Shown: piece after piece, positions 7,678-14,594 of the stretch | Layout: each line of letters begins with the position of its first letter | Position numbering within the stretch: the first letter of the stretch is position 1 | IMG/VR virus record: IMGVR_UViG_3300050014_000090 | Span: 1 to 55,481 of that record | Strand: one strand, 5' to 3' | Length of the DNA: 55,481 nucleotides | From: a virus | Notes under the pieces: model-generated | Told to the model about the DNA's origin: nothing | The model's database searches: none | Seen by the model: the letters and a program-made list of their open reading frames with translations, nothing else | Position numbers and translations under genes: made by a program

Positions 7678-8597
7678 TTGCTCGTCACGATATTGAGGAT
7701 CTTCTTGAGCTTTTGTTCGCACGCTGTCGGCGCAGGCCCGGGCGTTGGTGTAGGCGTTGGCGGCACAGGCGTCGGAGTCGGATTGATCTCCGTCTCGCCT
7801 GCGATCACTCGAGAGTCACGCACAAGGCCCGCAGTTATGTATTGCTCAGGCAATAACCCGAGGCCGCCTTTGAATTTGCCGAATGCCTTGCCCCATCCTT
7901 CGCCCCAAGAGTTGAGTGTCCACAGATAACCCGGCTGATAACCAAAGAAGGCCATACAATGACCGCCGATCGATTCCTCATTCGCTCCGGGATAGGTTAT
8001 GATCCCATCGCTGCCGACGTTCTCTATCTGTGCATAGACGGGCGTGCCGTACACAACGGGCAATCCTGTCACGGCGAGACAAGTCTTGATGTTGGCTAAT
8101 GTTGCGACGTATCCTTGCGCTGAATCGAGGAGATATGTGTTGTTCGTCTCGTCCTTGACTGCATCGTCGACGACTTTCAAAGGCGGATTGGCATCCATCT
8201 CATTCGTGTCATAAGGCCAATCGGTCTCAGGTGCGACGCCATACTTGACGGTCGCTGTTACTCCATCGGCAATCGTTGATCCGTTATCGCCGGGGAAGTC
8301 TCCGCCAACGATCCTCGCCATTCGATACTCATAGTTGCGGCATCCCAAGACGGCCGAGCCTGATTGCTTCATCTGCAATCCCTCGAATGCCGAGGTGACG
8401 CCGTGAGCAACGCAAGATCCTTCGCTGCCTTGATCTTTGACTGTGCTGACAAGATTGGTGATGTCGCACGTTGTCGGCAATACTGCGGGCGGCGTTACGA
8501 ATCGCTCGTATCGCAACCTTCGCGGATCGGGAAGTTCCCGATGCCATCCCATACCATAGTTCTTTTTTGGTGTTCTTATTCTACTAACATTTACCAT
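7674..8597 (-). CDS. Papain-like (C1A) cysteine peptidase, 307 aa
   Basis: The catalytic set is complete: Gln and Cys in VKDQGSEGSCVAHG (about residues 53-62), His in GGHCMAFFGY, and Asn in WTLNSWGEGWG. The opening GWHRELPDPRRLRYERF is typical of archaeal and viral C1 peptidases. There is no signal peptide or long propeptide. A Pro/Thr tail (about residues 270-290) leads to a short Lys-rich end. It is translationally coupled to a small membrane protein and has GGAGG before its ATG. Likely roles are cleavage of the host S-layer or envelope protein at lysis or entry, or virion maturation. The substrate cannot be read from sequence. Confidence 0.9.
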   Translation of the reverse strand: MVNVSRIRTPKKNYGMGWHRELPDPRRLRYERFVTPPAVLPTTCDITNLVSTVKDQGSEGSCVAHGVTSAFEGLQMKQSGSAVLGCRNYEYRMARIVGGDFPGDNGSTIADGVTATVKYGVAPETDWPYDTNEMDANPPLKVVDDAVKDETNNTYLLDSAQGYVATLANIKTCLAVTGLPVVYGTPVYAQIENVGSDGIITYPGANEESIGGHCMAFFGYQPGYLWTLNSWGEGWGKAFGKFKGGLGLLPEQYITAGLVRDSRVIAGETEINPTPTPVPPTPTPTPGPAPTACEQKLKKILNIVTSK

Positions 8598-8599
8598 CG

Positions 8600-8830
8600 T
8601 TAAACCTCCACGATCTTCGTCGTGTAGGATTCACATCCCTTGCCGAGGATGTAGTTCTCGACGCCGACTGCACAACTCCCGGGCCGCACGACGTCGGCCG
8701 GAATTTCAAGCGTTGGTTTGCACAGTCCGCAATGTTCACAGGTCTTGCACGGCAAGTTGTTCTTTACGTAATCGATCGACGCATCCATAAAGAACCCGCG
8801 TTCGTCGTGAGGCAGTCGTATTGCTGTCAT
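8600..8830 (-). CDS. Cys-rich protein, 76 aa
   Basis: I chose ATG 8830 (MTAIRLPHDERGFF) with GGGAGAGTGA upstream that overlaps the histone stop; a longer start adds a low-complexity stretch. The core LPCKTCEHCGLCKP is followed by a Cys in PGSCAVG and one in GCESY, giving six cysteines: one zinc-ribbon knot or an Fe-S site. It is the C...C-x-x-Y variant of the small Cys-rich family in this genome. It is encoded between the histone-fold gene and the peptidase. Confidence 0.7.
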   Translation of the reverse strand: MTAIRLPHDERGFFMDASIDYVKNNLPCKTCEHCGLCKPTLEIPADVVRPGSCAVGVENYILGKGCESYTTKIVEV

Positions 8831-8832
8831 AT

Positions 8833-9018
8833 TCACTCTCCCATATCCTGCACCTCTATTCGAACCCGCTTGTCCGCTTGCATTCGTTGAACTGCCTTGA
8901 CCGCTGCTTGATTCATGAACGTGGTGATCCACGCCTCGAAGTCCGTCAGCGCCGCGTTGCTTACTTGCTTCGCTCCTGCGGCTATTAATGCATCGTGTAG
9001 TTGTTGCTTACTGATCAT
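8833..9018 (-). CDS. Archaeal-type histone-fold protein, 61 aa
   Basis: Residues from GAKQVSNAALTDFEAWITTF onward align without gaps over 45 positions with the archaeal histone core (my recollection of HMfB: GAERVSDDARITLAKILEEM and so on). Conserved are the GA-x-x-VS turn into helix 2, the alternating Ala face, and R...D seven residues apart in RVRIEVQD, matching the Arg-Asp salt bridge of loop 2/helix 3. The length fits a single tail-less histone fold. DNA-contact positions differ: Gln replaces the loop-1 Arg, and V-R replace the K-T of loop 2. GGAGGTGA precedes the ATG. It may compact viral DNA or modulate host chromatin. Confidence 0.75.
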   Translation of the reverse strand: MISKQQLHDALIAAGAKQVSNAALTDFEAWITTFMNQAAVKAVQRMQADKRVRIEVQDMGE

Positions 9019-9032
9019 TGATTATCACCTCC

Positions 9033-9200
9033 TTAAACTTCCTTCCAACAATCATCGGCGTCTTCGCGTTTGACTGTAAGCATAACTCGATAACCTGCTT
9101 CCTTGAGCGTGTTGATTGCGTCCTTGGTCTTCGCCTGCCAAATGCTATCGTCGTGGAACATCTCGCGCACCTTCATATCCACGTCGATATACTTCACCAT
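9033..9200 (-). CDS. Small hypothetical protein, 55 aa
   Basis: ATG 9200 overlaps the stop of the upstream membrane gene (ATGGTGA), which is why I prefer it to a start 12 codons earlier. The sequence (MVKYIDVDMKVREMF...EAGYRVMLTVKREDADDCWK) predicts an alpha-beta fold with an N-terminal strand, helix and C-terminal strand. No known family is recognised. Confidence 0.6.
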   Translation of the reverse strand: MVKYIDVDMKVREMFHDDSIWQAKTKDAINTLKEAGYRVMLTVKREDADDCWKEV

Positions 9201-9358
9201 ATCAACGCGACTGTCAATGCGATCGCAAAGACCCACGCGATCAACGTTGCGACAAGTCCCATCGGATTGACAACGTTCTCCGTGCTCCTATACGTTGCGA
9301 TCCACGACGTTATCGCTGCCGCGCCTATTGCCACGGCCATTAGTTGAAACGCATCCAT
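9194..9358 (-). CDS. Two-helix membrane protein, 54 aa
   Basis: The product has two hydrophobic helices (LMAVAIGAAAITSWIA near the N-terminus and GLVATLIAWVFAIALTVALI at the end) joined by a short polar loop (TYRSTENVVNP). Size and hairpin topology fit a small class II-like holin, and a papain-like peptidase is encoded 0.6 kb downstream in the same operon. The start ATG at 9358 follows the stop of the preceding gene directly. The holin idea is inference from topology and position. Confidence 0.6.
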   Translation of the reverse strand: MDAFQLMAVAIGAAAITSWIATYRSTENVVNPMGLVATLIAWVFAIALTVALIW

Positions 9359-9359
9359 C

Positions 9360-9617
9360 TTATCGCTCCGATGGATGTTCCATCATCTCGCCGCCTGTCG
9401 GTCTTGGAGTCGGAACGATCCCGTCGCCAATGACCTTACAGTTCACATCGTCACGCCATACAAGATCGGGATAAGTCCCGTCGTTGTTCATCTTACGTGG
9501 CCGAATCCCATACTGAATACAGCCATTGAAGTATTCAATCACGCCGACAACGATGCCCCGGAACCCGGTGACATTGTCCTCGACTTCCTTGCCTTGTATC
9601 TCATTCCATTTTAACAT
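9360..9617 (-). CDS. SH3-like small phage protein, 85 aa
   Basis: The pattern GFRGIVVGVIEYFNGCIQYG, then an RP-K-x..W-RDD motif, is a recurrent small all-beta phage/prophage protein with a conserved G-F-x-G-x-V start and GC-x-QY-x-I-x-P strand. Function is unknown for the family. The C-terminus is a disordered Pro/Glu tail. Its ATG lies a few bases before a two-TM gene, in an operon of very small genes. Family resemblance is from memory of such sequences. Confidence 0.6.
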   Translation of the reverse strand: MLKWNEIQGKEVEDNVTGFRGIVVGVIEYFNGCIQYGIRPRKMNNDGTYPDLVWRDDVNCKVIGDGIVPTPRPTGGEMMEHPSER

Positions 9618-9628
9618 TGCAACCTCCT

Positions 9629-9880
9629 TTATTCATCGTCGGGATCTTTGAATTTAAGATCCGACATATCGGTATATCCTTCGTTGATTAGATCTTGCCA
9701 ACCGCCCTGATGGTGCTTCTCATAGATCGTATGACCGTATGTTGTTGTGCCTGCGCTGACTTGTATGCGTATGAATTCGCTGTTCGCTATCTTGTCGAAC
9801 CCTTTGGTCAACGTGATCTTGTCGACCTTGATCTCATCCGCTATTGATATTATCATCTTATCAAACTCCGCAAGACTCAT
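9629..9880 (-). CDS. Small hypothetical protein, 83 aa
   Basis: It begins MSLAEFDKMIISIADEIKVD and continues with predicted strands (FIRIQVSAGTTTYGHTIYEK). The C-terminus is acidic (FKDPDDE). Its ATG overlaps the TGA of the upstream two-TM gene (ATGA). No known motif is present. Confidence 0.6.
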   Translation of the reverse strand: MSLAEFDKMIISIADEIKVDKITLTKGFDKIANSEFIRIQVSAGTTTYGHTIYEKHHQGGWQDLINEGYTDMSDLKFKDPDDE

Positions 9881-10047
9881 CGCATCAGAACCGCCAACAC
9901 AATGATCGCCACGCCTGCCAATGCCCGCGCATATCGTTCACCATCAAACCATACGCTGTGATAGTTGCTTGCGATTAAGGCGCTGCCTATTCCATCGATA
10001 ACTATTGCGGCCCCGATTATGATCAGGAGCCAGTTGTATATGTTCAT
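9877..10047 (-). CDS. Two-helix membrane protein, 56 aa
   Basis: This gene encodes MNIYNWLLIIIGAAIVIDGI, a polar loop with NYHSVWFDGERYAR, then ALAGVAIIVLAVLMR. Two membrane helices flank a loop of about 20 residues. AGGTGA precedes the ATG by four bases, and the stop overlaps the next ATG. It resembles the 54-aa protein at 9194 in size and topology but not in sequence. Holin/antiholin-like or a membrane-stress peptide are possibilities. Confidence 0.65.
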   Translation of the reverse strand: MNIYNWLLIIIGAAIVIDGIGSALIASNYHSVWFDGERYARALAGVAIIVLAVLMR

Positions 10048-10058
10048 TGCTTCACCTA

Positions 10059-10334
10059 CTATCTATACGGCCATAGAAGATCGTCACGTCGTTTGATCAC
10101 GACTGCTCCGGGCCGTTCCTCATCGAGTTCCATAACCTCAATCGGGCCGTCCTTGTGTTGGATCTCGATCGTGTGCTTCGTTGGATGCGGATGATACTCC
10201 GGCTTAATCCCTGTGTCCCAATAGTTCATCAGGCGAATGACCATATCGTCCCAAGTCTCAGTCGGCAATCGATAATGTGTCAGTCGTTCCTTGGTCGTGT
10301 CATAGATCTTAATCGTCCGTGTCTTGCCGTTCAT
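10059..10334 (-). CDS. Ribbon-helix-helix-like DNA-binding protein, 91 aa
   Basis: The N-terminus (KTRTIKIYDTTKERLTHYRL then TWDDMVIRLMNYWD) has the RHH layout: one alternating basic strand followed by two helices. The second half (HTIEIQHKDGPIEVMELDEE) predicts a beta hairpin, as in VapB/DUF7557-type small regulators. I prefer ATG 10334, which overlaps the preceding stop (ATGA); ATG 10343 with GGTGA just upstream is also possible and adds three residues. It and the 45-aa RHH upstream probably form a pair of regulators. Confidence 0.55.
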   Translation of the reverse strand: MNGKTRTIKIYDTTKERLTHYRLPTETWDDMVIRLMNYWDTGIKPEYHPHPTKHTIEIQHKDGPIEVMELDEERPGAVVIKRRDDLLWPYR

Positions 10335-10468
10335 TGGAGCCATCGTCTCACCTTACCTTTGCGATCCAATAAGCGATTAATCACCGTGTCATAGTTCTCA
10401 TACCATCCGCTCTCGTCCCATAGTCGCTTAACTGTTGAATCATCAAGCGTGATCGTCGTGTCGGCCAT
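10331..10468 (-). CDS. Minimal ribbon-helix-helix protein, 45 aa
   Basis: The product reads MADTTITLDDSTVKRLWDES then YENYDTVINRLLDRKGK, the strand-helix-helix pattern of Arc/MetJ regulators at minimal length. GGAGGTGATC precedes the ATG. It overlaps the next RHH-like gene by ATGA and the previous gene by 26 bases. It would dimerise to bind an operator. No toxin partner is recognisable next to it. Confidence 0.6.
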   Translation of the reverse strand: MADTTITLDDSTVKRLWDESGWYENYDTVINRLLDRKGKVRRWLQ

Positions 10469-10616
10469 TCTCGATCACCTCCATAATGTCGATCCTTGTG
10501 CAGGTTCCGGGCGGTTGGAAGCTGTATATGCTGCCTTTGTCCAGTATCACCTCAAGATATGACGGCGATACGACGCCCGGTTCGATTGTGGTCATCGTTA
10601 TGCAAAGTCTTGTCAT
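10443..10616 (-). CDS. Small hypothetical protein, 57 aa
   Basis: It starts MTRLCITMTTIEPGVVSPSY, with AGAGGTGAGAC directly before the ATG, and ends with a His/Asp-rich tail. It overlaps the RHH gene that follows. Strands alternate with a central ILDKGSIYSF segment, so a small beta fold is likely. No family is recognised. Confidence 0.55.
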   Translation of the reverse strand: MTRLCITMTTIEPGVVSPSYLEVILDKGSIYSFQPPGTCTRIDIMEVIENGRHDDHA

Positions 10617-10717
10617 TGTCTCACCTCTTGAGTTATCGAATATTAAGAAAAATCTTTCCGGTTTAGGATAATTTATCTTCGCGTTCTACCGTGTCCGCCT
10701 ATATCCTGCGTGTTTTT

Positions 10718-11218
10718 CTAAGAATACCTCGCAAGTTCTCCCCTGACTTTTATTCCACATCTTTCTAACCACAAATTCCACGCTTCGAGTCCTGTAATGC
10801 CCTCTCTTTTGGGTCGCCTCCACAAATTTTTGTACCTATAAACTCGCAGGATTGTATCGGCAAACTCAACGGGTGGTAAATCTTGAGGTTCTTGCGGTTG
10901 TGTGTGTGTCGTAAGCATCCAAATTGTTGGTTTTTTTGTTGTGAGATCATCAGTCACGGTCTCAAATGATTTTCTCTGCCCCCAGTTTTTACCGAATATG
11001 GATTTCGCTATATCGAACCCCCTCAATTCTTTAGAAATTTCTTCGTCGTAAAATTTCGTCTCTCCGAACCAGTAATATTTGTCATGGATCTCTGCAAATG
11101 CATCTATATCAGTGGGTGATATTTTTCCCATACCATTTTTCCCGGGGCATTCGAGCCCTTTAAATAGCACTATTTGTCGATATGGTTGCCTGTATTTATT
11201 GAAACCTAGTTTCTTCAT
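10718..11218 (-). CDS. Putative PD-(D/E)XK nuclease beside the adenine methylase, 166 aa
   Basis: ISPTDIDAFAEIHDKYYWFG followed by ETKF gives a D...ExK arrangement typical of PD-(D/E)XK nucleases: Asp in the first strand, Glu-Thr-Lys in the second. The remainder has a YRYKNLWRRPKREG segment and a helical C-terminus (LEAWNLWLERCG). GGGGAG precedes ATG 11218. The gene is visibly richer in A/T than its neighbours, which suggests separate origin. Lying directly after a DNA adenine methyltransferase gene, it could be the restriction partner. Endonuclease activity is inference. Confidence 0.5.
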   Translation of the reverse strand: MKKLGFNKYRQPYRQIVLFKGLECPGKNGMGKISPTDIDAFAEIHDKYYWFGETKFYDEEISKELRGFDIAKSIFGKNWGQRKSFETVTDDLTTKKPTIWMLTTHTQPQEPQDLPPVEFADTILRVYRYKNLWRRPKREGITGLEAWNLWLERCGIKVRGELARYS

Positions 11219-11285
11219 AAACTCCCCTGAGCAGTTCGCTATTCCAAATGTTGCGGGGACTAATGTATCCGCAAACCTTGTTACT

Positions 11286-12293
11286 TTACTCTTCTTTATC
11301 GTTGAACCACATCTCTTCTCGTTGTTCTACTGCGGCCATTTCGTCTCCCCAAGATGTCCACCCCGGGCGTTTGCCGCGAGCAAAGAGTTCTATCTTTCGT
11401 GCTTCGGGATACATATCTTCAATGATTCGATAGACAACACCGGGTTTACGACTGTGCCTTGCCGATTTCTCCCGAATAACTGAGCGAGGTAGTGACGCAT
11501 CGGGAGGAGACGCCATCTTGCCCTTTCGCCCGATCAATAGATATTCGTGCTGTATGCGAACGATGTGTCCAAGTCCCATGCGTTCTTTGTCCCATACCAT
11601 GCTTGTTCGATAGGTGAATCCCCAAGCATTCAAGACCGAAAGTCCTTCCTCCAATTTCGGCGACGTGACCCATAGGAATAGCATCGCATTCTCGGCCGAC
11701 GGAACGTCCATTGCTTTGATGTCCTCAAGTTCCATCGTTGGATATTGATGTTCGATCTGCCGTTCCGGGGTTGTCGTCCCTACGTCGTACTTCCACGGCG
11801 GATCGGCATATATTATGTCATATTCACCTTCAATGCTTGGGAGTGATTCGGGTTCTGTGCGATTGATATCACGGACTGCTTCGCGCAGTTCTTTGACTGA
11901 CCAATCATTCGCTTCCGCTTCATCCAATAGTTTGTCCCCATCCTCATCGGGGTGGACTCCTTGAACTGCTTGATGATGGCTCCACGAAAGATTTTCCCGA
12001 CGTCGGGAAAATTGAAACCTCCCTGCCATCGTCTTTTCATTTGCTACGGATTGATAATCATATCCCGTGTTTTTGATTGCTTCTTTGTACTTGTCCCCAT
12101 AACGCAGCTCGCCATAGTTGAGCCAATCTCCAATAAGCCATTGAATTGCTCCTTCAACTTGTCGTATCTTAGAACCAAAATCACCCCATTCCACAACGGT
12201 CGGATTGCCTGTCACGACAAGACCCACGCGCGTCGGAACAAACATGGCATCCGCCATTAAAGCCAGTTCGTTTTTGTCGACCATTTCAATCAT
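11286..12293 (-). CDS. MT-A70 family DNA N6-adenine methyltransferase, 335 aa
   Basis: The C-terminal half is an MT-A70 domain: YDIIYADPPWKYDV holds the DPPW catalytic motif, with the usual LFLWVTSPKLEEGLSVLNAW strand and the GHIVRIQHEYLLIGRKG and ARHSRKPGVVY motifs. The N-terminal half (WLIGDWLNYGELRYGDKYKE; RRENLSWSHHQAV) is the helical domain often fused to phage and plasmid MT-A70 enzymes. ATG 12293 overlaps the upstream stop. It would methylate adenine in viral or host DNA, either as protection from restriction or as part of a pair with the nuclease downstream. Confidence 0.9.
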   Translation of the reverse strand: MIEMVDKNELALMADAMFVPTRVGLVVTGNPTVVEWGDFGSKIRQVEGAIQWLIGDWLNYGELRYGDKYKEAIKNTGYDYQSVANEKTMAGRFQFSRRRENLSWSHHQAVQGVHPDEDGDKLLDEAEANDWSVKELREAVRDINRTEPESLPSIEGEYDIIYADPPWKYDVGTTTPERQIEHQYPTMELEDIKAMDVPSAENAMLFLWVTSPKLEEGLSVLNAWGFTYRTSMVWDKERMGLGHIVRIQHEYLLIGRKGKMASPPDASLPRSVIREKSARHSRKPGVVYRIIEDMYPEARKIELFARGKRPGWTSWGDEMAAVEQREEMWFNDKEE

Positions 12294-12511
12294 TCATCTC
12301 CCGCCCGATTAACGATCGACATGAGGACGTCCATGTCTTCTCTGACCTGCTCAATCTCTGCGCGGGCAATGCAAACCTCGTCAAAGAGGAGCTTTGTTCG
12401 CAGTAACGCACCTTTGCGCTTTGCGAGGTGCTTCATATTGCGATATATGTCCTCGATGCGGTCTTGAAGATGCGACGTGTTTATCCACATCTCCGACATT
12501 GTTCGTCCCAT
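12290..12511 (-). CDS. Helical small protein, 73 aa
   Basis: From ATG 12511 the protein is nearly all helix (SEMWINTSHLQDRIEDIYRN followed by a Lys-rich segment and IARAEIEQVREDMDVLM). The start is uncertain: ATG 12499 is also possible, and an upstream start would overlap the RHH gene. The stop overlaps the methylase ATG, so translation is coupled. It may be a coiled-coil partner of the methylase. No family is recognised. Confidence 0.55.
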   Translation of the reverse strand: MGRTMSEMWINTSHLQDRIEDIYRNMKHLAKRKGALLRTKLLFDEVCIARAEIEQVREDMDVLMSIVNRAGDE

Positions 12512-12512
12512 C

Positions 12513-12695
12513 TTAAGACATCCCAATGGTTTTTCTGACTTCCAACGCCGCCTCATAGACTTGTAGGAGATGTTCTAAAAAATCAGCGTCGGTCGCTCTA
12601 CTGTCCCAATGCTTATAGTTGTCACGAAGTTGAGTCCATGCCTCGCGTGTGTGCGGATAGACTCTCAGGTTCAACGTGGCTTTATGGTTGGTCAT
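12513..12695 (-). CDS. Ribbon-helix-helix-like regulator, 60 aa
   Basis: MTNHKATLNLRVYPHTREAW, then a helix and DADFLEHLLQVYEAAL, is the strand-helix-helix layout of RHH proteins with the typical 'x-LxVYPxTxExW' strand seen in archaeal ones. It overlaps the stop of the coiled-coil gene upstream and precedes the methylase cluster, which it may regulate. Confidence 0.6.
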   Translation of the reverse strand: MTNHKATLNLRVYPHTREAWTQLRDNYKHWDSRATDADFLEHLLQVYEAALEVRKTIGMS

Positions 12696-13090
12696 AGAGT
12701 TGTAAGCCCGAGGATAATGTCGGTCTCCGTCTTGATGTCGCGTCGTTGTTCGTGAAGCCTGAGCAGTTTTGCCTTGCGTATCTCGATTTGCATCGTGAGG
12801 TCGCGCATTGCGTTCCGCCTGACGCGATACTTCTCACTCTTGTTGAGTGTGAGCAGAACGGCCGCAGCTTGTGCGTCTACATTCGGATAATACGGCTTGC
12901 CTGTTTGCGGGTTTATCTGACTCGCATCGACACGCGCCTCGGCTTCGTATGCTGCCATCTCGTCTTTGAATGCGTTGAATTCGCGGTTGTTTTCCGCGAG
13001 CGTTGTGCTTAGTTCTAATATATCATCGGCCGCTTCGTTTAGGTCAACTGAGACCTGCCTTGCGACCGTCTTGGCTGCTTCTATGTCCAT
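12692..13090 (-). CDS. Coiled-coil protein, 132 aa
   Basis: I start at ATG 13090 (MDIEAAKTVARQVSVDLNEA), which has AGGTGAGAATT upstream. The protein is almost entirely helical with heptad-like spacing (ADDILELSTTLAENNREFNA; IEIRKAKLLRLHEQRRDIKT) broken by a NPQTGKPYYPNVDAQAAAVL segment. That break motif (GKPY-PN) recurs in phage proteins of unknown function lying near recombination or annealing genes. No enzyme motif is present. Confidence 0.55.
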   Translation of the reverse strand: MDIEAAKTVARQVSVDLNEAADDILELSTTLAENNREFNAFKDEMAAYEAEARVDASQINPQTGKPYYPNVDAQAAAVLLTLNKSEKYRVRRNAMRDLTMQIEIRKAKLLRLHEQRRDIKTETDIILGLTTL

Positions 13091-13376
13091 AATTCTCACC
13101 TCTTAAATCATCGATAACGGCGTCGTAAAGGTTAATCCGTTGCATAAGTGCATTCCGCGTCGCCGCATCCCAATCGTTTGTTAATTTATCCACGTATCCG
13201 GCACGTTTGCGCTCGAGGACGTTAAGAGCAATGTTTTTCATAGCTTCGGATATTGCGGCCTCGACGGCTTGACCAAAATTAAGAATGTTTGCTTTGAACT
13301 GCTCGACGCCTTCAATTACTAATTCAAATTCCTCCCCGGCTTTTGGAGCGCCATACCAATAATTCTCGTCAGTCAT
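13044..13376 (-). CDS. Helical hypothetical protein, 110 aa
   Basis: It starts MTDENYWYGAPKAGEEFELV and is mostly helical after residue 25 (FKANILNFGQAVEAAISEAM). The C-terminal 15 codons overlap the start of the next gene in another frame. It lies between a tiny membrane gene and the coiled-coil gene. No known family is recognised. Confidence 0.5.
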   Translation of the reverse strand: MTDENYWYGAPKAGEEFELVIEGVEQFKANILNFGQAVEAAISEAMKNIALNVLERKRAGYVDKLTNDWDAATRNALMQRINLYDAVIDDLRGENYGHRSSQDGRKAGLS

Positions 13377-13379
13377 TTT

Positions 13380-13484
13380 TCACCTCTCGACATACAGCTT
13401 TCGCCCGAGGTATTGAATCACTAAGCTGAAAATAAGCCCGATGCTTATCCCATCGAGCAGATAGATTAACTCCACTTCACTCAT
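13380..13484 (-). CDS. Tiny single-pass membrane protein, 34 aa
   Basis: The peptide begins MSEVELIYLLDGISIGLIFS and ends with a basic tail (GRKLYVER). Its ATG overlaps the end of the HNH gene, and GGAGG lies seven bases before it. One membrane helix with a cytoplasmic basic end is predicted. Like the 29- and 33-aa membrane peptides elsewhere, it is wedged between unrelated genes at stop-start overlaps. Confidence 0.6.
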   Translation of the reverse strand: MSEVELIYLLDGISIGLIFSLVIQYLGRKLYVER

Positions 13485-13956
13485 TTTTAGCCTCCAAAAA
13501 TTCGTCATCCGTTTTTGTGAACTTGCTCAGATTGCAGTCGCTACAAGAGAGAACAATATTTTCGATTAGGTTACGGCCCCCCCTCGAAAGCGGAATCCTG
13601 TGCTCAACGTGAACCTCCCGATCGAACGACGCATAAAGCAGTTCGCCGCAGTAAAAACAGAAGCCTTCTTGCTGTTCAAATAATGTATTTAATTCGCTTA
13701 TGGTGTACCCGCCGGAGTTATCACTATATTCTCGCGCTCTGCGATTGTGATCGTACATCCTGAGCTTGTCGGGATTTGCTTTTTTCCATTGTCGCAATGC
13801 TTCGTTTCTTTTTTCTTTGTTAACCTCGCGGTATTTGCGATGATACTCGAGCATTTTGTCTCGATTCTTTTGGTAATACTCGCGCTGGTATCCCGGATGC
13901 GCCTCATTAAACTTGCGCTTTGATTCCCTCGCTTTTTCTTTTTGGCGATCATTCAT
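13477..13956 (-). CDS. HNH endonuclease, 159 aa
   Basis: The start at ATG 13956 (MNDRQKEKARESKRK) has GGAGG six bases upstream; the frame is open further up but overlaps the next gene. The N-terminal half is a long basic helix with repeated 'Y-x-x-N-R-x-K' elements (REYYQKNRDKMLEYHRKYRE), a DNA-binding array seen in HNH proteins. The C-terminal HNH domain has FCFYCGEL, VHVEHRIPLSRGG and LSCSDCNLSK: two zinc CxxC knuckles around EH and N. It is a free-standing nuclease, possibly homing or packaging-linked. Confidence 0.9.
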   Translation of the reverse strand: MNDRQKEKARESKRKFNEAHPGYQREYYQKNRDKMLEYHRKYREVNKEKRNEALRQWKKANPDKLRMYDHNRRAREYSDNSGGYTISELNTLFEQQEGFCFYCGELLYASFDREVHVEHRIPLSRGGRNLIENIVLSCSDCNLSKFTKTDDEFLEAKNE

Positions 13957-14125
13957 GTGCGGCCTCCGGGTGCGAACACTGCAAATGCTCATGATGGCGG
14001 ATTGAATAGTCGCACGCCACGCACTCAATGTATGGGATAAACGTCTCCTGATGCAAACCCAAACACTCAACGTAGAGCGTGACGTTTACCGGCTCGGGGA
14101 CGTCATAGATGTCTTTGCGACGCAT
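13949..14125 (-). CDS. Small Cys/His-rich protein, 58 aa
   Basis: ATG 14125 (MRRKDIYDVPEPVNVTLYVE) is preferred because the upstream gene stops at 14127. Cysteines and histidines (VECLGLHQ; YIECVACDYSIRHHEHLQC; SHPEAAHE) suggest one zinc site of CxxC...HxxH/C type. It overlaps the HNH start by eight bases, so expression is coupled. Confidence 0.55.
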   Translation of the reverse strand: MRRKDIYDVPEPVNVTLYVECLGLHQETFIPYIECVACDYSIRHHEHLQCSHPEAAHE

Positions 14126-14126
14126 T

Positions 14127-14318
14127 CTAATACATCCCATAGGTCAAATCAAAGATAACGTCATCCATCGTGACCTTCCGGGGTTCTCCGCTTGCGCATG
14201 CATTTTGATCTACTCCGATCTGCGTATCCTCGCGGATCTTGTTGAGTTTTTTCCAGTTGTCTATCGAAATTTCAATTAAGACGGTCTCAGCGGCATCGGT
14301 TGGCATTGGATGTGTCAT
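14127..14318 (-). CDS. VapB/RHH-like small regulator, 63 aa
   Basis: From ATG 14318 (GGGAGG nine bases upstream) the sequence is MTHPMPTDAAETVLIEISID, NWKKLNKIREDT, then KVTMDDVIFDLTYGM. This strand, helix, and 'T-x-x-D-V-I' helix is the signature of archaeal VapB-like (DUF7557) RHH antitoxin-type proteins. No toxin gene adjoins it, so an orphan regulator is likelier. Confidence 0.6.
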   Translation of the reverse strand: MTHPMPTDAAETVLIEISIDNWKKLNKIREDTQIGVDQNACASGEPRKVTMDDVIFDLTYGMY

Positions 14319-14421
14319 GTATGCTAACCTCCCTGCCTTGTGCCTCAAGTCTCGCTTTAAGCAGGTCGATCTCATCGAGGACGTATTGAAGATCGACTTC
14401 GTGTAGAACTTCGTTGCTCAT
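14287..14421 (-). CDS. Small helical protein, 44 aa
   Basis: The gene reads MSNEVLHEVDLQYVLDEIDL then LKARLEAQGREVS and a short polar tail. Its ATG overlaps the previous TGA, and it overlaps the next gene start by 32 bases. A single amphipathic leucine-zipper-like helix is predicted. Function unknown. Confidence 0.45.
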   Translation of the reverse strand: MSNEVLHEVDLQYVLDEIDLLKARLEAQGREVSIHDTSNANRCR

Positions 14422-14582
14422 GCTTTCGCACCTCCGTTCGACCAAATGCCCTTGACAAAAGAGTATTTCAGCACGGTCTCCGTGGCGGAGAAGTCGATAT
14501 TCCTGCCCGGATTCTCGTCTTTAAAAAGTTCGATCACTTCACACGCGATTATCTCGCGTTGATATGCTGCCAATGCGGTCAT
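14418..14582 (-). CDS. Small hypothetical protein, 54 aa
   Basis: The protein (MTALAAYQREIIACEVIELF then FKDENPGRNIDFSATETVLK) has GAGGTGAGATAAA before its ATG. It is the first gene after the terminator at 14595-14627, so it begins the long small-gene operon that runs to the papain-like peptidase. No family is recognised. Confidence 0.5.
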   Translation of the reverse strand: MTALAAYQREIIACEVIELFKDENPGRNIDFSATETVLKYSFVKGIWSNGGAKA

Positions 14583-14594
14583 TTTATCTCACCT

